Positions 1-5,155 are shown, numbered from the stretch's first letter. The stretch: DNA of 5,155 nucleotides from Deltaproteobacteria bacterium (GCA_020440745.1 JAGRNM010000118.1:1-5155); one strand, 5' to 3'. A program made the numbers and translations. The notes: a model not told the origin generated them from the letters alone.

Positions 1-387
1 GTTATTACCTTGCTCCAGGGTATTAGCCAGAGCACCGGCTTGGGTAAAACCATCAATAGTCACCGGAGAAATAATCTCGGGCAAAGTACTAGTGGGAGAA
101 ATTACTTGAACGCCAATATCCCCACCTAAATCATTAATGGCAAAACAGATCCTGCTAAGAGCTGGATCAAGGTTGGCCTCCTCAATGGCCTCTCGCAAAC
201 TACAAAGACCCATACCGCAACCATCATACTCATCCATTTCTGTAGTGACACAAATATCACAATTCGTAAGATCACAAACAGCCCTTGCAAGAGAGGGCAA
301 ACACACAAAAAGGATTAATAAAAAGGCCCAAGAAAATCGGCGCAAGAAATCACGCAAAAAACTTAAAATAGAAACATAATGAGGCAT
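1..387 (-). CDS. CSLREA-domain exported protein, N-terminal part (cut by the left edge)
   Basis: The reading frame is open from an ATG at 387 down to base 1 (129 codons) with no stop, so the 3' part is missing. Residues 1-36 look like a Sec signal peptide: Arg-containing n-region, hydrophobic core FLLILFVCLP (about 22-31) and an ARA cleavage site before Val37. The mature start is Cys-rich (C38, C43, C46, C57, C62) and leads into CSLREAIEEAN at 62-72, the hallmark of the CSLREA N-terminal domain. SPVTIDGFTQAGA (107-119) matches the segment that usually follows in these large surface or secreted parallel beta-helix proteins. The start is supported by AGGAG at 401-397, nine bases upstream. Export is well supported; the final location (surface, outer membrane or released), the anchor and the biological role are not visible. 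It is transcribed away from the division operon and is probably functionally unrelated to it. Confidence 0.85.
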   Translation of the reverse strand, partial: MPHYVSILSFLRDFLRRFSWAFLLILFVCLPSLARAVCDLTNCDICVTTEMDEYDGCGMGLCSLREAIEEANLDPALSRICFAINDLGGDIGVQVISPTSTLPEIISPVTIDGFTQAGALANTLEQGNN

Positions 388-396
388 CAAGAGGTT

Positions 397-401
397 CTCC
401 T
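397..401 (-). promoter_or_regulatory. Shine-Dalgarno of the CSLREA gene
   Basis: AGGAG on the - strand lies nine bases before the ATG at 387 and fixes that start. Its first two bases are also part of the 3' arm of a possible long-range stem (400-408 with 479-487), so leader folding could hide it. It is the only strong Shine-Dalgarno sequence before a gene in this window. Confidence 0.75.
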
Positions 402-487
402 AAGCGCAAAAATAAATTCTCAAGTCTTCCAAGACCCGAGTTTTGCCTTAGACTAACCCCTGCCAATGGGTTGGGCATCGCTCTTAG
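400..487 (-). ncRNA. Candidate structured 5' leader of the CSLREA gene (three-way junction)
   Basis: Read as - strand RNA, this stretch can form nested helices. P1 pairs 487-479 with 400-408 (eight pairs, one A-G mismatch). Inside it, 477-474 (UGCC) pairs with 447-444 (GGCA) and encloses a hairpin of 472-468 (AACCC) with 459-455 (GGGUU). Next to it is a 9-bp hairpin, 440-432 (CUCGGGUCU) with 427-419 (AGACUUGAG), loop UGGA. That hairpin has two tandem G-U pairs that become A-C mismatches on the + strand, so the fold favours the - transcript. P1 closes onto the Shine-Dalgarno sequence, which would allow translational control. I do not recognise a known riboswitch class. The pairing was found by eye; no energy or covariation was computed. 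Confidence 0.35.
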
Positions 488-738
488 CAATAAACTATGT
501 ACATCTCAAGATATTTTTTTTGGCATAAAACTAAGCTAAATTTTTACTCACAAATAAAGGCCATCTTGTCATGAGAACTCTCTGTATTTAATAGAGGGAG
601 CCGTTTTGGGCTCAAAACTACTATTTTTTGTCTTAAAATGAAGAATTAAAGCTCTAAAAACCAAAAAAAATGCCCCTTAAGCCAATTTTTACCCTTCCTT
701 AAGGCTAAGCCTCTAAAATGACCCTCCTTTTATTAAAG

Positions 739-764
739 ATAGCTTAAAATTTAACTTAAGCTAT
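739..764. repeat. Perfect 9-bp inverted repeat upstream of the mraZ promoter
   Basis: ATAGCTTAA (739-747) is the exact reverse complement of TTAAGCTAT (756-764), with an 8-base spacer. It ends 45 bases before the -35 element at 810. It may be an operator for a dimeric regulator or a weak hairpin. It lacks the adjacent T-run and GC-rich stem of a typical terminator. Chance pairing in AT-rich DNA is possible. Confidence 0.5.
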
Positions 765-809
765 GGTCCAAAAACCTTCATACTGACGCCACTTTTTTTA
801 TTTTAGCGC

Positions 810-838
810 TTGACAATTTTTAAAATAGTGGATTAAAT
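810..838 (+). promoter_or_regulatory. Probable sigma70-type promoter of the mraZ operon
   Basis: TTGACA (810-815, consensus -35) is followed by a 17-base spacer and TTAAAT (833-838, four of six matches to TATAAT). This predicts a transcription start near 845 and a leader of roughly 70 bases before mraZ. Its place just upstream of the first gene of the cluster and its overlap with the GTGG box array fit the main operon promoter. No transcript data are available. Confidence 0.65.
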
Positions 839-875
839 AGACCAATAAGTGGTAAAAAGTGGTATATAGTGGTAA
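825..875 (+). promoter_or_regulatory. MraZ operator: array of GTGG boxes
   Basis: Three near-identical 10-base units lie head to tail: TAAGTGGTAA (846-855), AAAGTGGTAT (856-865) and ATAGTGGTAA (866-875). A fourth, ATAGTGGATT (825-834), lies 21 bases upstream of the first. The GTGG cores start at 828, 849, 859 and 869, so all fall on about the same face of the helix. MraZ proteins are known to bind short G-rich direct repeats, about ten bases apart, upstream of their own gene. Here the array overlaps the promoter spacer and the expected start site, which suggests autorepression. A box in the opposite orientation (CCAC at 789-792) lies farther upstream and is doubtful. Confidence 0.8.
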
Positions 876-916
876 AAAAGCTTGAATTCGTTCTTTGACA
901 AGACTAAGATGATTAA

Positions 917-1357
917 ATGTTTCGAGGTCGCTTTGATTACAATATTGATGAGAAGGGCCGCACTAGCCTACCGGCTAAGTTTCGGGAGGTCTTAAGTGCT
1001 CAGGACGATGAGAGACTGATCTTAACCACTTTTGACGCTTGTCTTTGGGCCTATCCCACTGCCGAGTGGCAATTGATTGAAGAAAAAATCGCCGCCCTGC
1101 CTCAGTTTTCTTCCCAGGTCAAAGCCTTACAAAGGGTTTTTGTCAGCGGTGCCTCGGAATGCCCTATCGATAAACAAGGACGCATACTGATTCCTCCCAC
1201 TTTACGGGACTATGCTGGTTTAAAACGAGAAATCGTCTTTGTGGGCATGACGAGAAGAATCGAAATCTGGGCTAAAGAACGTTGGGACTCTACTTTTAAC
1301 GCTTCACAAAAGCTAATCGAAGACGCCACCGACTCTTTAGGAGAACTAGGACTCTAA
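917..1357 (+). CDS. mraZ: MraZ, transcriptional regulator of the dcw cluster
   Basis: The 146-residue product has the usual MraZ length. It begins MFRGRFDYNIDEKGR, the typical family start, and contains two SpoVT/AbrB-like swapped-hairpin repeats. Each repeat carries a DxxxR signature: DEKGR at 11-15 followed by TSLPAKFR, and DKQGR at 85-89 followed by ILIPPTLRDYA. MraZ forms ring-shaped oligomers and binds direct repeats upstream of its own operon, and a fitting array is present at 825-875. It is the first gene of the operon. The ATG at 917 has only a weak AAGA (906-909) as a possible ribosome binding site, but the conserved N-terminus leaves no doubt about the start. Identification is firm; repression rather than activation is inferred from box position. 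Confidence 0.96.
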   Translation: MFRGRFDYNIDEKGRTSLPAKFREVLSAQDDERLILTTFDACLWAYPTAEWQLIEEKIAALPQFSSQVKALQRVFVSGASECPIDKQGRILIPPTLRDYAGLKREIVFVGMTRRIEIWAKERWDSTFNASQKLIEDATDSLGELGL

Positions 1358-1446
1358 ATTCCTTGTTTCGTCATCAAGGGCTTGCTCGTGATAAAAACCA
1401 TGTCACTGGCAACCAACAAGGAATAAGCAACAACGAAACAAAAAAC
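1358..1446 (+). other. mraZ-STAS gap with a perfect 9-bp inverted repeat
   Basis: This 89-base gap is much longer than the other junctions of the operon. TTGTTTCGT (1363-1371) is the exact reverse complement of ACGAAACAA (1433-1441). Inside this pair, TTGCT (1382-1386) can pair with AGCAA (1426-1430) and GTGA (1388-1391) with TCAC (1403-1406), giving a possible branched hairpin that ends just before the ATG at 1447. The frame is also open here from a TTG at 1363, so it may instead encode an N-terminal extension of the next gene. No terminator-like T-run follows. Confidence 0.45.
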
Positions 1447-1809
1447 ATGATCGAATGGAAAACGACCTATCCCGTTACTGTTTTAGCTTTAAGCGGAGAT
1501 TTCGGGATGCCAGAGTTTTTTAGTTTGGGCAAAATCTTAGAAAGTTTTTGCCAAACCAAACAAGCGCAAGTGGTTTTGGATTTTAGTCAAGTGACCCATG
1601 TCCATTACCGCGGGGTTAAGACCCTAAAAAATACCTTGGAAAAGCTTAAAAAAGCCCAAGGAGAATTAAAGTGTGTTGGATTAAACAACTATGTGAAAAA
1701 CATCCTAGATTTTAGTGGAATGGCGGCTGATTTAAAACCGCATGTAGCTTTAAACGATGCTATTTTAAGTTTTGAAAGACCTTCTTACGGTGAACATCAC
1801 TGGCATTAA
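1447..1809 (+). CDS. Small STAS-domain protein lacking the phosphorylation motif
   Basis: The 120-residue product has the SpoIIAA-like STAS fold pattern: strand VTVLALSGDF (10-19), strand QVVLDFSQVT (41-50), helix VKTLKNTLEKLKKA (57-70), strand ELKCVGLN (73-80), helix NYVKNILDF (81-89) and GMAADL. In anti-sigma antagonists the second strand ends in DSSG, whose Ser is phosphorylated; here the aligned residues are HYRG (53-56), so kinase switching of the classical kind is unlikely. It sits between mraZ and rsmH, which suggests a link to division or envelope control, but the partner and function are unknown. I chose the ATG at 1447 because the domain begins there. An in-frame TTG at 1363, with AGGA eleven bases upstream, would add 28 polar residues and shrink the gap to mraZ to five bases. 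The end overlaps rsmH, so the two are probably translationally coupled. Confidence 0.75.
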   Translation: MIEWKTTYPVTVLALSGDFGMPEFFSLGKILESFCQTKQAQVVLDFSQVTHVHYRGVKTLKNTLEKLKKAQGELKCVGLNNYVKNILDFSGMAADLKPHVALNDAILSFERPSYGEHHWH

Positions 1810-2707
1810 AGACGACGAGATTGCCAAAATCCATCAACCAGTGATGCTTCGTGAGGTCTTAGATCTTTTACAAGTAAAGAAAGGCCTTAACTTCATCGAT
1901 GGAACTTTGGGTTTAGGCGGTCATAGCCAGGCTATTTTAGAAGCCAATGCTCCTACAGGCATGGTTTTAGGCCTAGACCGTGACACCCAAGCGCTTACTT
2001 TAGCTAAGCAAAGGCTCCAAGTTTTTGGCAAACGTTTCCAATCGCTCCACGGTAGTTTTCATCAAGTACGTCACTTTTTAAAGCAAAGACCATGGAGTGA
2101 GGCGGGAGAGATTCATGGTATGCTTTTGGACTTGGGCTTAAGTAGCTTACAAGTAGATAGTCCAGAGAGAGGATTTAGTTTTGATAAAGTTTCCGCACTG
2201 GATATGCGGATGGACCTGGAAGATGAGGTATCGGCGCGGGAAATTTTACATAAGCTCGGTGCGAAGGAACTAGAGCAAGTGCTTCACCAGTTTGGTGAAG
2301 AACGCTATTATAGGCGAATTGTTCGATCCATCGTTCACTACCGTCAGAAGAAGCCTATAACAGGTACGACCGAGCTTGTGGATTGCGTTTCCCGCGCCGT
2401 ACCTTTTTTTAAAGCTCGCCGCCTGGCAATCACCCGGACGTTTCAGGCGCTGCGTATTGCTGTTAATCGAGAGCTAGAAATTCTAGAAGAATTTTTAAAA
2501 GAAGCGCCTGACTTCTTAGCTCCTGGTGGTCGCTTGGTGATTCTCTCCTACCATTCTTTAGAAGACCGACTCGTCAAACAGGCCTTTCGACGTTGGGAAG
2601 GTTTTAAAATTTTGACCAAAAAACCCCTAAGTCCCTCTAAAAAAGAGATTAGCTTAAACCGACGTGCACGCAGTGCCAAACTAAGAGCAATAGAAAAAGA
2701 AAGTTAA
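1790..2707 (+). CDS. rsmH: RsmH, 16S rRNA (cytosine1402-N4)-methyltransferase
   Basis: Also known as mraW. It transfers a methyl group from S-adenosylmethionine to N4 of C1402 in 16S rRNA, in the decoding centre. Family signatures appear in order (positions count from the GTG): HQPVMLREVL (15-24), the SAM loop FIDGTLGLGGHS (35-46), LGLDRD (60-65), LLDLGLSSLQVDSPERGFSF (112-131), LDMRMD (137-142), FGEERYYRRIVRSIV (168-182), TRTFQALRIAVNREL (215-229) and GGRLVILSYHSLEDRLVK (246-263). The length of 305 is normal. The usual [HD]PAT before RTFQALRI is LAIT here. The start is uncertain: GTG at 1790 (20-base overlap with the STAS gene) or TTG at 1772 (six residues longer). Neither has a good Shine-Dalgarno sequence, so coupling to the upstream gene is likely. 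The next gene follows after eight bases. Confidence 0.95.
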   Translation: MNITGIKDDEIAKIHQPVMLREVLDLLQVKKGLNFIDGTLGLGGHSQAILEANAPTGMVLGLDRDTQALTLAKQRLQVFGKRFQSLHGSFHQVRHFLKQRPWSEAGEIHGMLLDLGLSSLQVDSPERGFSFDKVSALDMRMDLEDEVSAREILHKLGAKELEQVLHQFGEERYYRRIVRSIVHYRQKKPITGTTELVDCVSRAVPFFKARRLAITRTFQALRIAVNRELEILEEFLKEAPDFLAPGGRLVILSYHSLEDRLVKQAFRRWEGFKILTKKPLSPSKKEISLNRRARSAKLRAIEKES

Positions 2708-2715
2708 GTACTTCC

Positions 2716-3318
2716 ATGGTTTCTAACTGTCCAACCTTAAGTCGCCAACCAGAATTTTCTGTATTTGACCGGTCCAAGAGGCTTCTAAACCTAGGGCTTA
2801 TTCTGCTTTCTCTTACCTTAATGAGCGGCACTATTTTTTATATCCATACTCAAGTAAGCGCTGTGGATTTGGGATATAAAATAGACGAGGCATTAAAACA
2901 AAAACAAGTACTAGAAGAAGAAAATAAAGGCTTAAGATTACAAATCGCCCAACTCAAAAGTCCAACACGTATCGAAAAAGTAGCCAAAGAAAAACTAAGC
3001 ATGGACCTACCTCAAGCCCACCAGAGGGTTTATTTAAGTCAATGGCCAGAAGGACAACTTGTCATCAACTTTAACGACCATGCCAAACCGGCTTCCCCCA
3101 GCGTTCAAATAAATAAAACCAAACTAGCAAAACAAGAAACAACCAAAGAAAAAATCAGCACAAAAAAATCTACTAAACAAAAACCTACTAAGACCATGGC
3201 TAAAAAAACCGCCAAAAAAGAAAAAACCATCTCAACCATCGCAAGCAAATCTCCAGAAAAAAGACTCCCACTATTAGCTACCTCTAAAGATTTAAATTCT
3301 ATCGATCCATTACCCTAA
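2716..3318 (+). CDS. ftsL: FtsL-like divisome protein with a long Lys-rich C-terminal tail
   Basis: This 200-residue bitopic membrane protein sits between rsmH and ftsI, the standard place for ftsL. It has a short cytoplasmic segment with DRSKR (18-22), one membrane helix (about 23-43), a periplasmic coiled coil (about 54-80, IDEALKQKQVLEEENKGLRL) and the FtsL/DivIC-type motif SPTRIEKVAKEKLSMDLP (82-99). FtsL works with FtsB and FtsQ to recruit and activate FtsWI at the septum. Typical FtsL proteins end soon after this motif, at about 100-120 residues. Here about 80 more follow, including a Lys/Thr-rich low-complexity stretch (131-171) predicted to be periplasmic. The ATG at 2716 is eight bases after the rsmH stop and has no clear Shine-Dalgarno sequence. 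Family assignment rests on topology, motif and position, because FtsL sequences diverge strongly. Confidence 0.85.
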   Translation: MVSNCPTLSRQPEFSVFDRSKRLLNLGLILLSLTLMSGTIFYIHTQVSAVDLGYKIDEALKQKQVLEEENKGLRLQIAQLKSPTRIEKVAKEKLSMDLPQAHQRVYLSQWPEGQLVINFNDHAKPASPSVQINKTKLAKQETTKEKISTKKSTKQKPTKTMAKKTAKKEKTISTIASKSPEKRLPLLATSKDLNSIDPLP

Positions 3319-3323
3319 CAACC

Positions 3324-5155
3324 ATGCTACAAAAGAAAAAAAGCAACTCAACGCCAAACAGTAAAAAAATTCGATGGCGACTTTTGAGTGTTTTTTTTCT
3401 GTTCTTCTTTGCCTTTGTCATTGTCGGCGCACGGGCAGTGCAGCTTCATTTAGGAGACAACCAAAGACTCCAAACTTTAAGCGAAAGACAATACAAACGA
3501 CGTATTGTGGTCTCACCCAAAAGAGGCAGTCTACTCGATCGTCACGGAGAGACTCTGGCTATGGATTTAAAAGTAGACAGCCTCTATGCTGCTCCTCATC
3601 GTATTGAAGACCCTCAAACCTTGGCCAAAAAATTAAAAAATATTTTAAATATTTCTGAAAAAACTCTTTTCAATAAACTCAACCAAAGCGACAAAAAATT
3701 TGTCTGGATTAAAAGGCGGCTTAGCCAAGAAGAAAGTGTGGCTATTCAAAAACTAGAAGAACCAGGACTAGGCTTTTTACCCGAACACAAACGCTTTTAT
3801 CCCAACTCAAGCTTAGCCTCCAACCTTTTAGGGGCTGTGGGTTATGACGCTCAAGCCTTAGCTGGTTTAGAACTTAGTCTAGACAACTATCTAAAAAGTA
3901 CTACCCCACCACTCTTAGTAGAAAAAGATGCCCGAGGTCGCACCTACGGAGCCTACGCCCTGATTGGCCAAGAAAATCCCCAGCAAGTCGTCCTAACCTT
4001 AGATAAGCATCTACAGTATTTAGCCGAAAGAGAATTAAAAAAAGGTGTAGAAAAGGCCAAAGCCAAAAGAGGCATGGCTTTAGTAGTAGAAGTAGCTAGT
4101 GGGGATATTTTAGCCATGGCTAGTTATCCTAGTTTTGACCCTAATCATTATTCCAAATACCCTATCGAAACTTGGCAAAATCTTAATATCAGTTACAGCT
4201 TTGAACCGGGTTCTACTTTTAAAGCCATTACGGCATCGGCAGCTTTAGAATCAGGAGTCATTAAAGAAGGCGAAAAAATTAACTGCGAAAACGGAAAACT
4301 CAAAATTGGCAAAGATACCATCAACGACCACCATGGCTATGCCTTATTAAACTTACAAGAGATTATTAAACATTCCAGCAATATTGGCAGCTTTAAATTG
4401 GCCCAACGCTTAGGCAAGGCCCGTTTCTTAAGCTTTATACAAGCCTTTGGTTTTGGCCATAAAAGTGGCTTAGAAATCCCTGGAGAAAATCCTGGCTTGG
4501 TAGCCAGCACTAAAACAATGGGCGATCTACAACTGGGCACCATTGGGTTTGGACAAGGTATCAGCACCACCCCCTTACAAATCGCCATGGCTTACTCAGC
4601 CTTAGCCAATGGTGGCAAACTCATGAAGCCACGTTTAATTAAAGAAATTCAAGATAGCGAAGGAAAAACCATTAAAAAAATTCCCCCTGAAGTTCGTCGT
4701 CAGGTGGTACAAGCCAAAGTAGCCAAAACTGTTATAGAAGCCTTAAGTCAAGTAGTCCAAGAGGGCGGCACCGGTACCCAAGCAGCCTTAGAGGCCTATC
4801 AAGTGACCGGCAAAACAGGAACAGCTCAAAAGGTCTTGGAAGGACAAAGAGGTTATGCCAAAGACAAGTATATTGCCTCATTCGTGGGTTTGGCTCCGGC
4901 AGAAGATCCTAAGCTAGTTGTTTTAGTCAGTATTGATGAGCCTAAGGGGGCTTATTACGGAGGACTTGTTTCTGCTCCCGTTTTTAAAGAAATTATGGGA
5001 CAAGCCTTAGCTTATCTTCAGGTCCCCACTAGCCTTGGACAAGAGGCTTTTCAAGTGGTCAGTCTGGACTTAAAAGAAAAGCAAAAAATAGAGGATAAAA
5101 AACAAAAGACAAAAAACATAAATAATAAAATAAGCCCTATGAAAGAGACTTCCCC
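3324..5155 (+). CDS. ftsI: FtsI / PBP3, septal peptidoglycan transpeptidase (3' end cut by the window)
   Basis: The frame is open from the ATG at 3324 to the right edge (610 codons seen, no stop). This class B penicillin-binding protein cross-links septal peptidoglycan with FtsW in the divisome. It has a Lys-rich cytoplasmic start, one membrane helix (about 19-37) and a dimerisation/pedestal domain with RGSLLDRHGETLA (67-79). The transpeptidase domain (about 248-565) carries all three active-site motifs: STFK (297-300, catalytic Ser297), SSN (351-353) and KTG (497-499). FVGLAPAEDPKLVVLVSIDEPK (520-541) is typical of FtsI. After about residue 580 the chain becomes Lys-rich (LKEKQKIEDKKQKTKN) and continues past the window; whether a PASTA domain follows cannot be seen. 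It starts five bases after the ftsL stop without a visible Shine-Dalgarno sequence, so re-initiation is likely. A SpoVD-like name is possible, but the operon context favours ftsI. Confidence 0.96.
   Translation, partial: MLQKKKSNSTPNSKKIRWRLLSVFFLFFFAFVIVGARAVQLHLGDNQRLQTLSERQYKRRIVVSPKRGSLLDRHGETLAMDLKVDSLYAAPHRIEDPQTLAKKLKNILNISEKTLFNKLNQSDKKFVWIKRRLSQEESVAIQKLEEPGLGFLPEHKRFYPNSSLASNLLGAVGYDAQALAGLELSLDNYLKSTTPPLLVEKDARGRTYGAYALIGQENPQQVVLTLDKHLQYLAERELKKGVEKAKAKRGMALVVEVASGDILAMASYPSFDPNHYSKYPIETWQNLNISYSFEPGSTFKAITASAALESGVIKEGEKINCENGKLKIGKDTINDHHGYALLNLQEIIKHSSNIGSFKLAQRLGKARFLSFIQAFGFGHKSGLEIPGENPGLVASTKTMGDLQLGTIGFGQGISTTPLQIAMAYSALANGGKLMKPRLIKEIQDSEGKTIKKIPPEVRRQVVQAKVAKTVIEALSQVVQEGGTGTQAALEAYQVTGKTGTAQKVLEGQRGYAKDKYIASFVGLAPAEDPKLVVLVSIDEPKGAYYGGLVSAPVFKEIMGQALAYLQVPTSLGQEAFQVVSLDLKEKQKIEDKKQKTKNINNKISPMKETS

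Larger units (their letters stand above)
388..916. other. Divergent intergenic region between the CSLREA gene and mraZ
   Basis: These 529 bases have no convincing gene on either strand. From left to right they hold the - strand leader of the CSLREA gene (to about 487), an AT-rich stretch, overlapping small hairpins at 578-618 followed by a T6 run at 624-629, a CCTTAAG/CTTAAGG inverted repeat (675-681 with 698-704), a perfect 9-bp inverted repeat (739-764), and the mraZ promoter with its box array (810-875). The start sites of both divergent transcripts should lie here. I saw no strong -35/-10 pair for the - strand gene and no clear rho-independent terminator. Confidence 0.7.

Noticed and set aside
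137..379. 80-codon + strand frame opposite the CSLREA gene
   Set aside because: It is the antisense shadow of a frame with signal peptide, family motif and ribosome binding site; its own product shows no family features.
400..487. Resemblance to a c-di-GMP-I (GEMM) riboswitch on the - strand
   Set aside because: A few short words (GCAAAA, CGGGTCT) look similar, but the GNRA tetraloop, its receptor and the core conserved bases are not in place. Kept only as an unclassified leader.
718..747. Leu-rich mini-ORF (MTLLLLKIA) as a leader peptide
   Set aside because: No Shine-Dalgarno sequence, and it lies upstream of the predicted mraZ promoter, so it could not attenuate that transcript.
846..875. 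CRISPR-like or satellite repeat
   Set aside because: The units are only 10 bases with no spacers and lie on the mraZ promoter; they fit an MraZ operator.
878..889. Abutting HindIII and EcoRI sites (AAGCTTGAATTC) as a cloning scar
   Set aside because: The sequence continues naturally from operator to mraZ leader on both sides; the juxtaposition is plausible by chance in AT-rich DNA.
895..900. Second TTGACA as a -35 element
   Set aside because: No -10-like hexamer at 16-18 bases; the expected place falls inside the first codons of mraZ.
2649..2831. 60-codon - strand frame over the rsmH-ftsL junction
   Set aside because: Antisense to two well-supported genes and without a ribosome binding site or recognisable domain.
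3161..3170. A7 slippery run in ftsL as programmed -1 frameshift
   Set aside because: The A AAA AAA pattern is in frame and a -1 shift would stop after two codons, but no stimulatory stem or internal Shine-Dalgarno sequence was seen, and A-runs are common here.
3374..3607. 77-codon + strand frame inside ftsI
   Set aside because: Out-of-frame shadow of the FtsI membrane and dimerisation region.
4337..4588. 83-codon - strand frame inside ftsI
   Set aside because: Antisense to the FtsI transpeptidase domain, with no supporting signals.

Overview
The window holds the start of a division and cell-wall (dcw) cluster on the + strand, with one secreted-protein gene facing away on the - strand. The order is: partial CSLREA-type gene (-), a 529-base divergent intergenic region, mraZ, a small STAS-domain gene, rsmH (mraW), an ftsL-like gene, and ftsI (pbpB), which runs off the right edge. 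The organism is a rod- or coccus-forming, wall-bearing bacterium with an AT-rich genome. The RsmH and FtsI sequence style, an exported CSLREA/beta-helix protein and an FtsL with a long periplasmic tail suggest a Gram-negative lineage, perhaps among the former Deltaproteobacteria and related uncultured groups. That placement is inference only; there is no rRNA or other decisive marker here.

Left part (1-387, -): the N-terminal 129 codons of an exported protein with a signal peptide, the CSLREA motif and the first beta-helix-like segment; the rest lies beyond the left edge. Its 5' leader (about 400-487, read on -) can fold into a closed three-way junction whose outer stem ends on the Shine-Dalgarno sequence. 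The fold includes a 9-bp hairpin that is complete only in the - strand RNA because of two G-U pairs.

Middle (388-916): divergent control region. It carries several unassigned inverted repeats. Next to mraZ it has a good sigma70-type promoter (TTGACA, 17-base spacer, TTAAAT) followed by three GTGG boxes repeated every 10 bases and a fourth box inside the promoter spacer. This is the arrangement expected for autoregulation by MraZ.

Right part (917-5155, +): a tightly packed operon. MraZ is the cluster regulator, RsmH methylates C1402 of 16S rRNA, FtsL is a bitopic divisome scaffold, and FtsI is the septal transpeptidase. The unexpected member is a 120-residue STAS protein between mraZ and rsmH that lacks the usual DSSG phosphorylation motif. 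It is preceded by an 89-base gap with a perfect 9-bp inverted repeat, whereas all other junctions are 5-8 bases or overlap. None of the five operon genes has a strong Shine-Dalgarno sequence, while the divergent gene does. FtsL and FtsI both have lysine-rich low-complexity tails.
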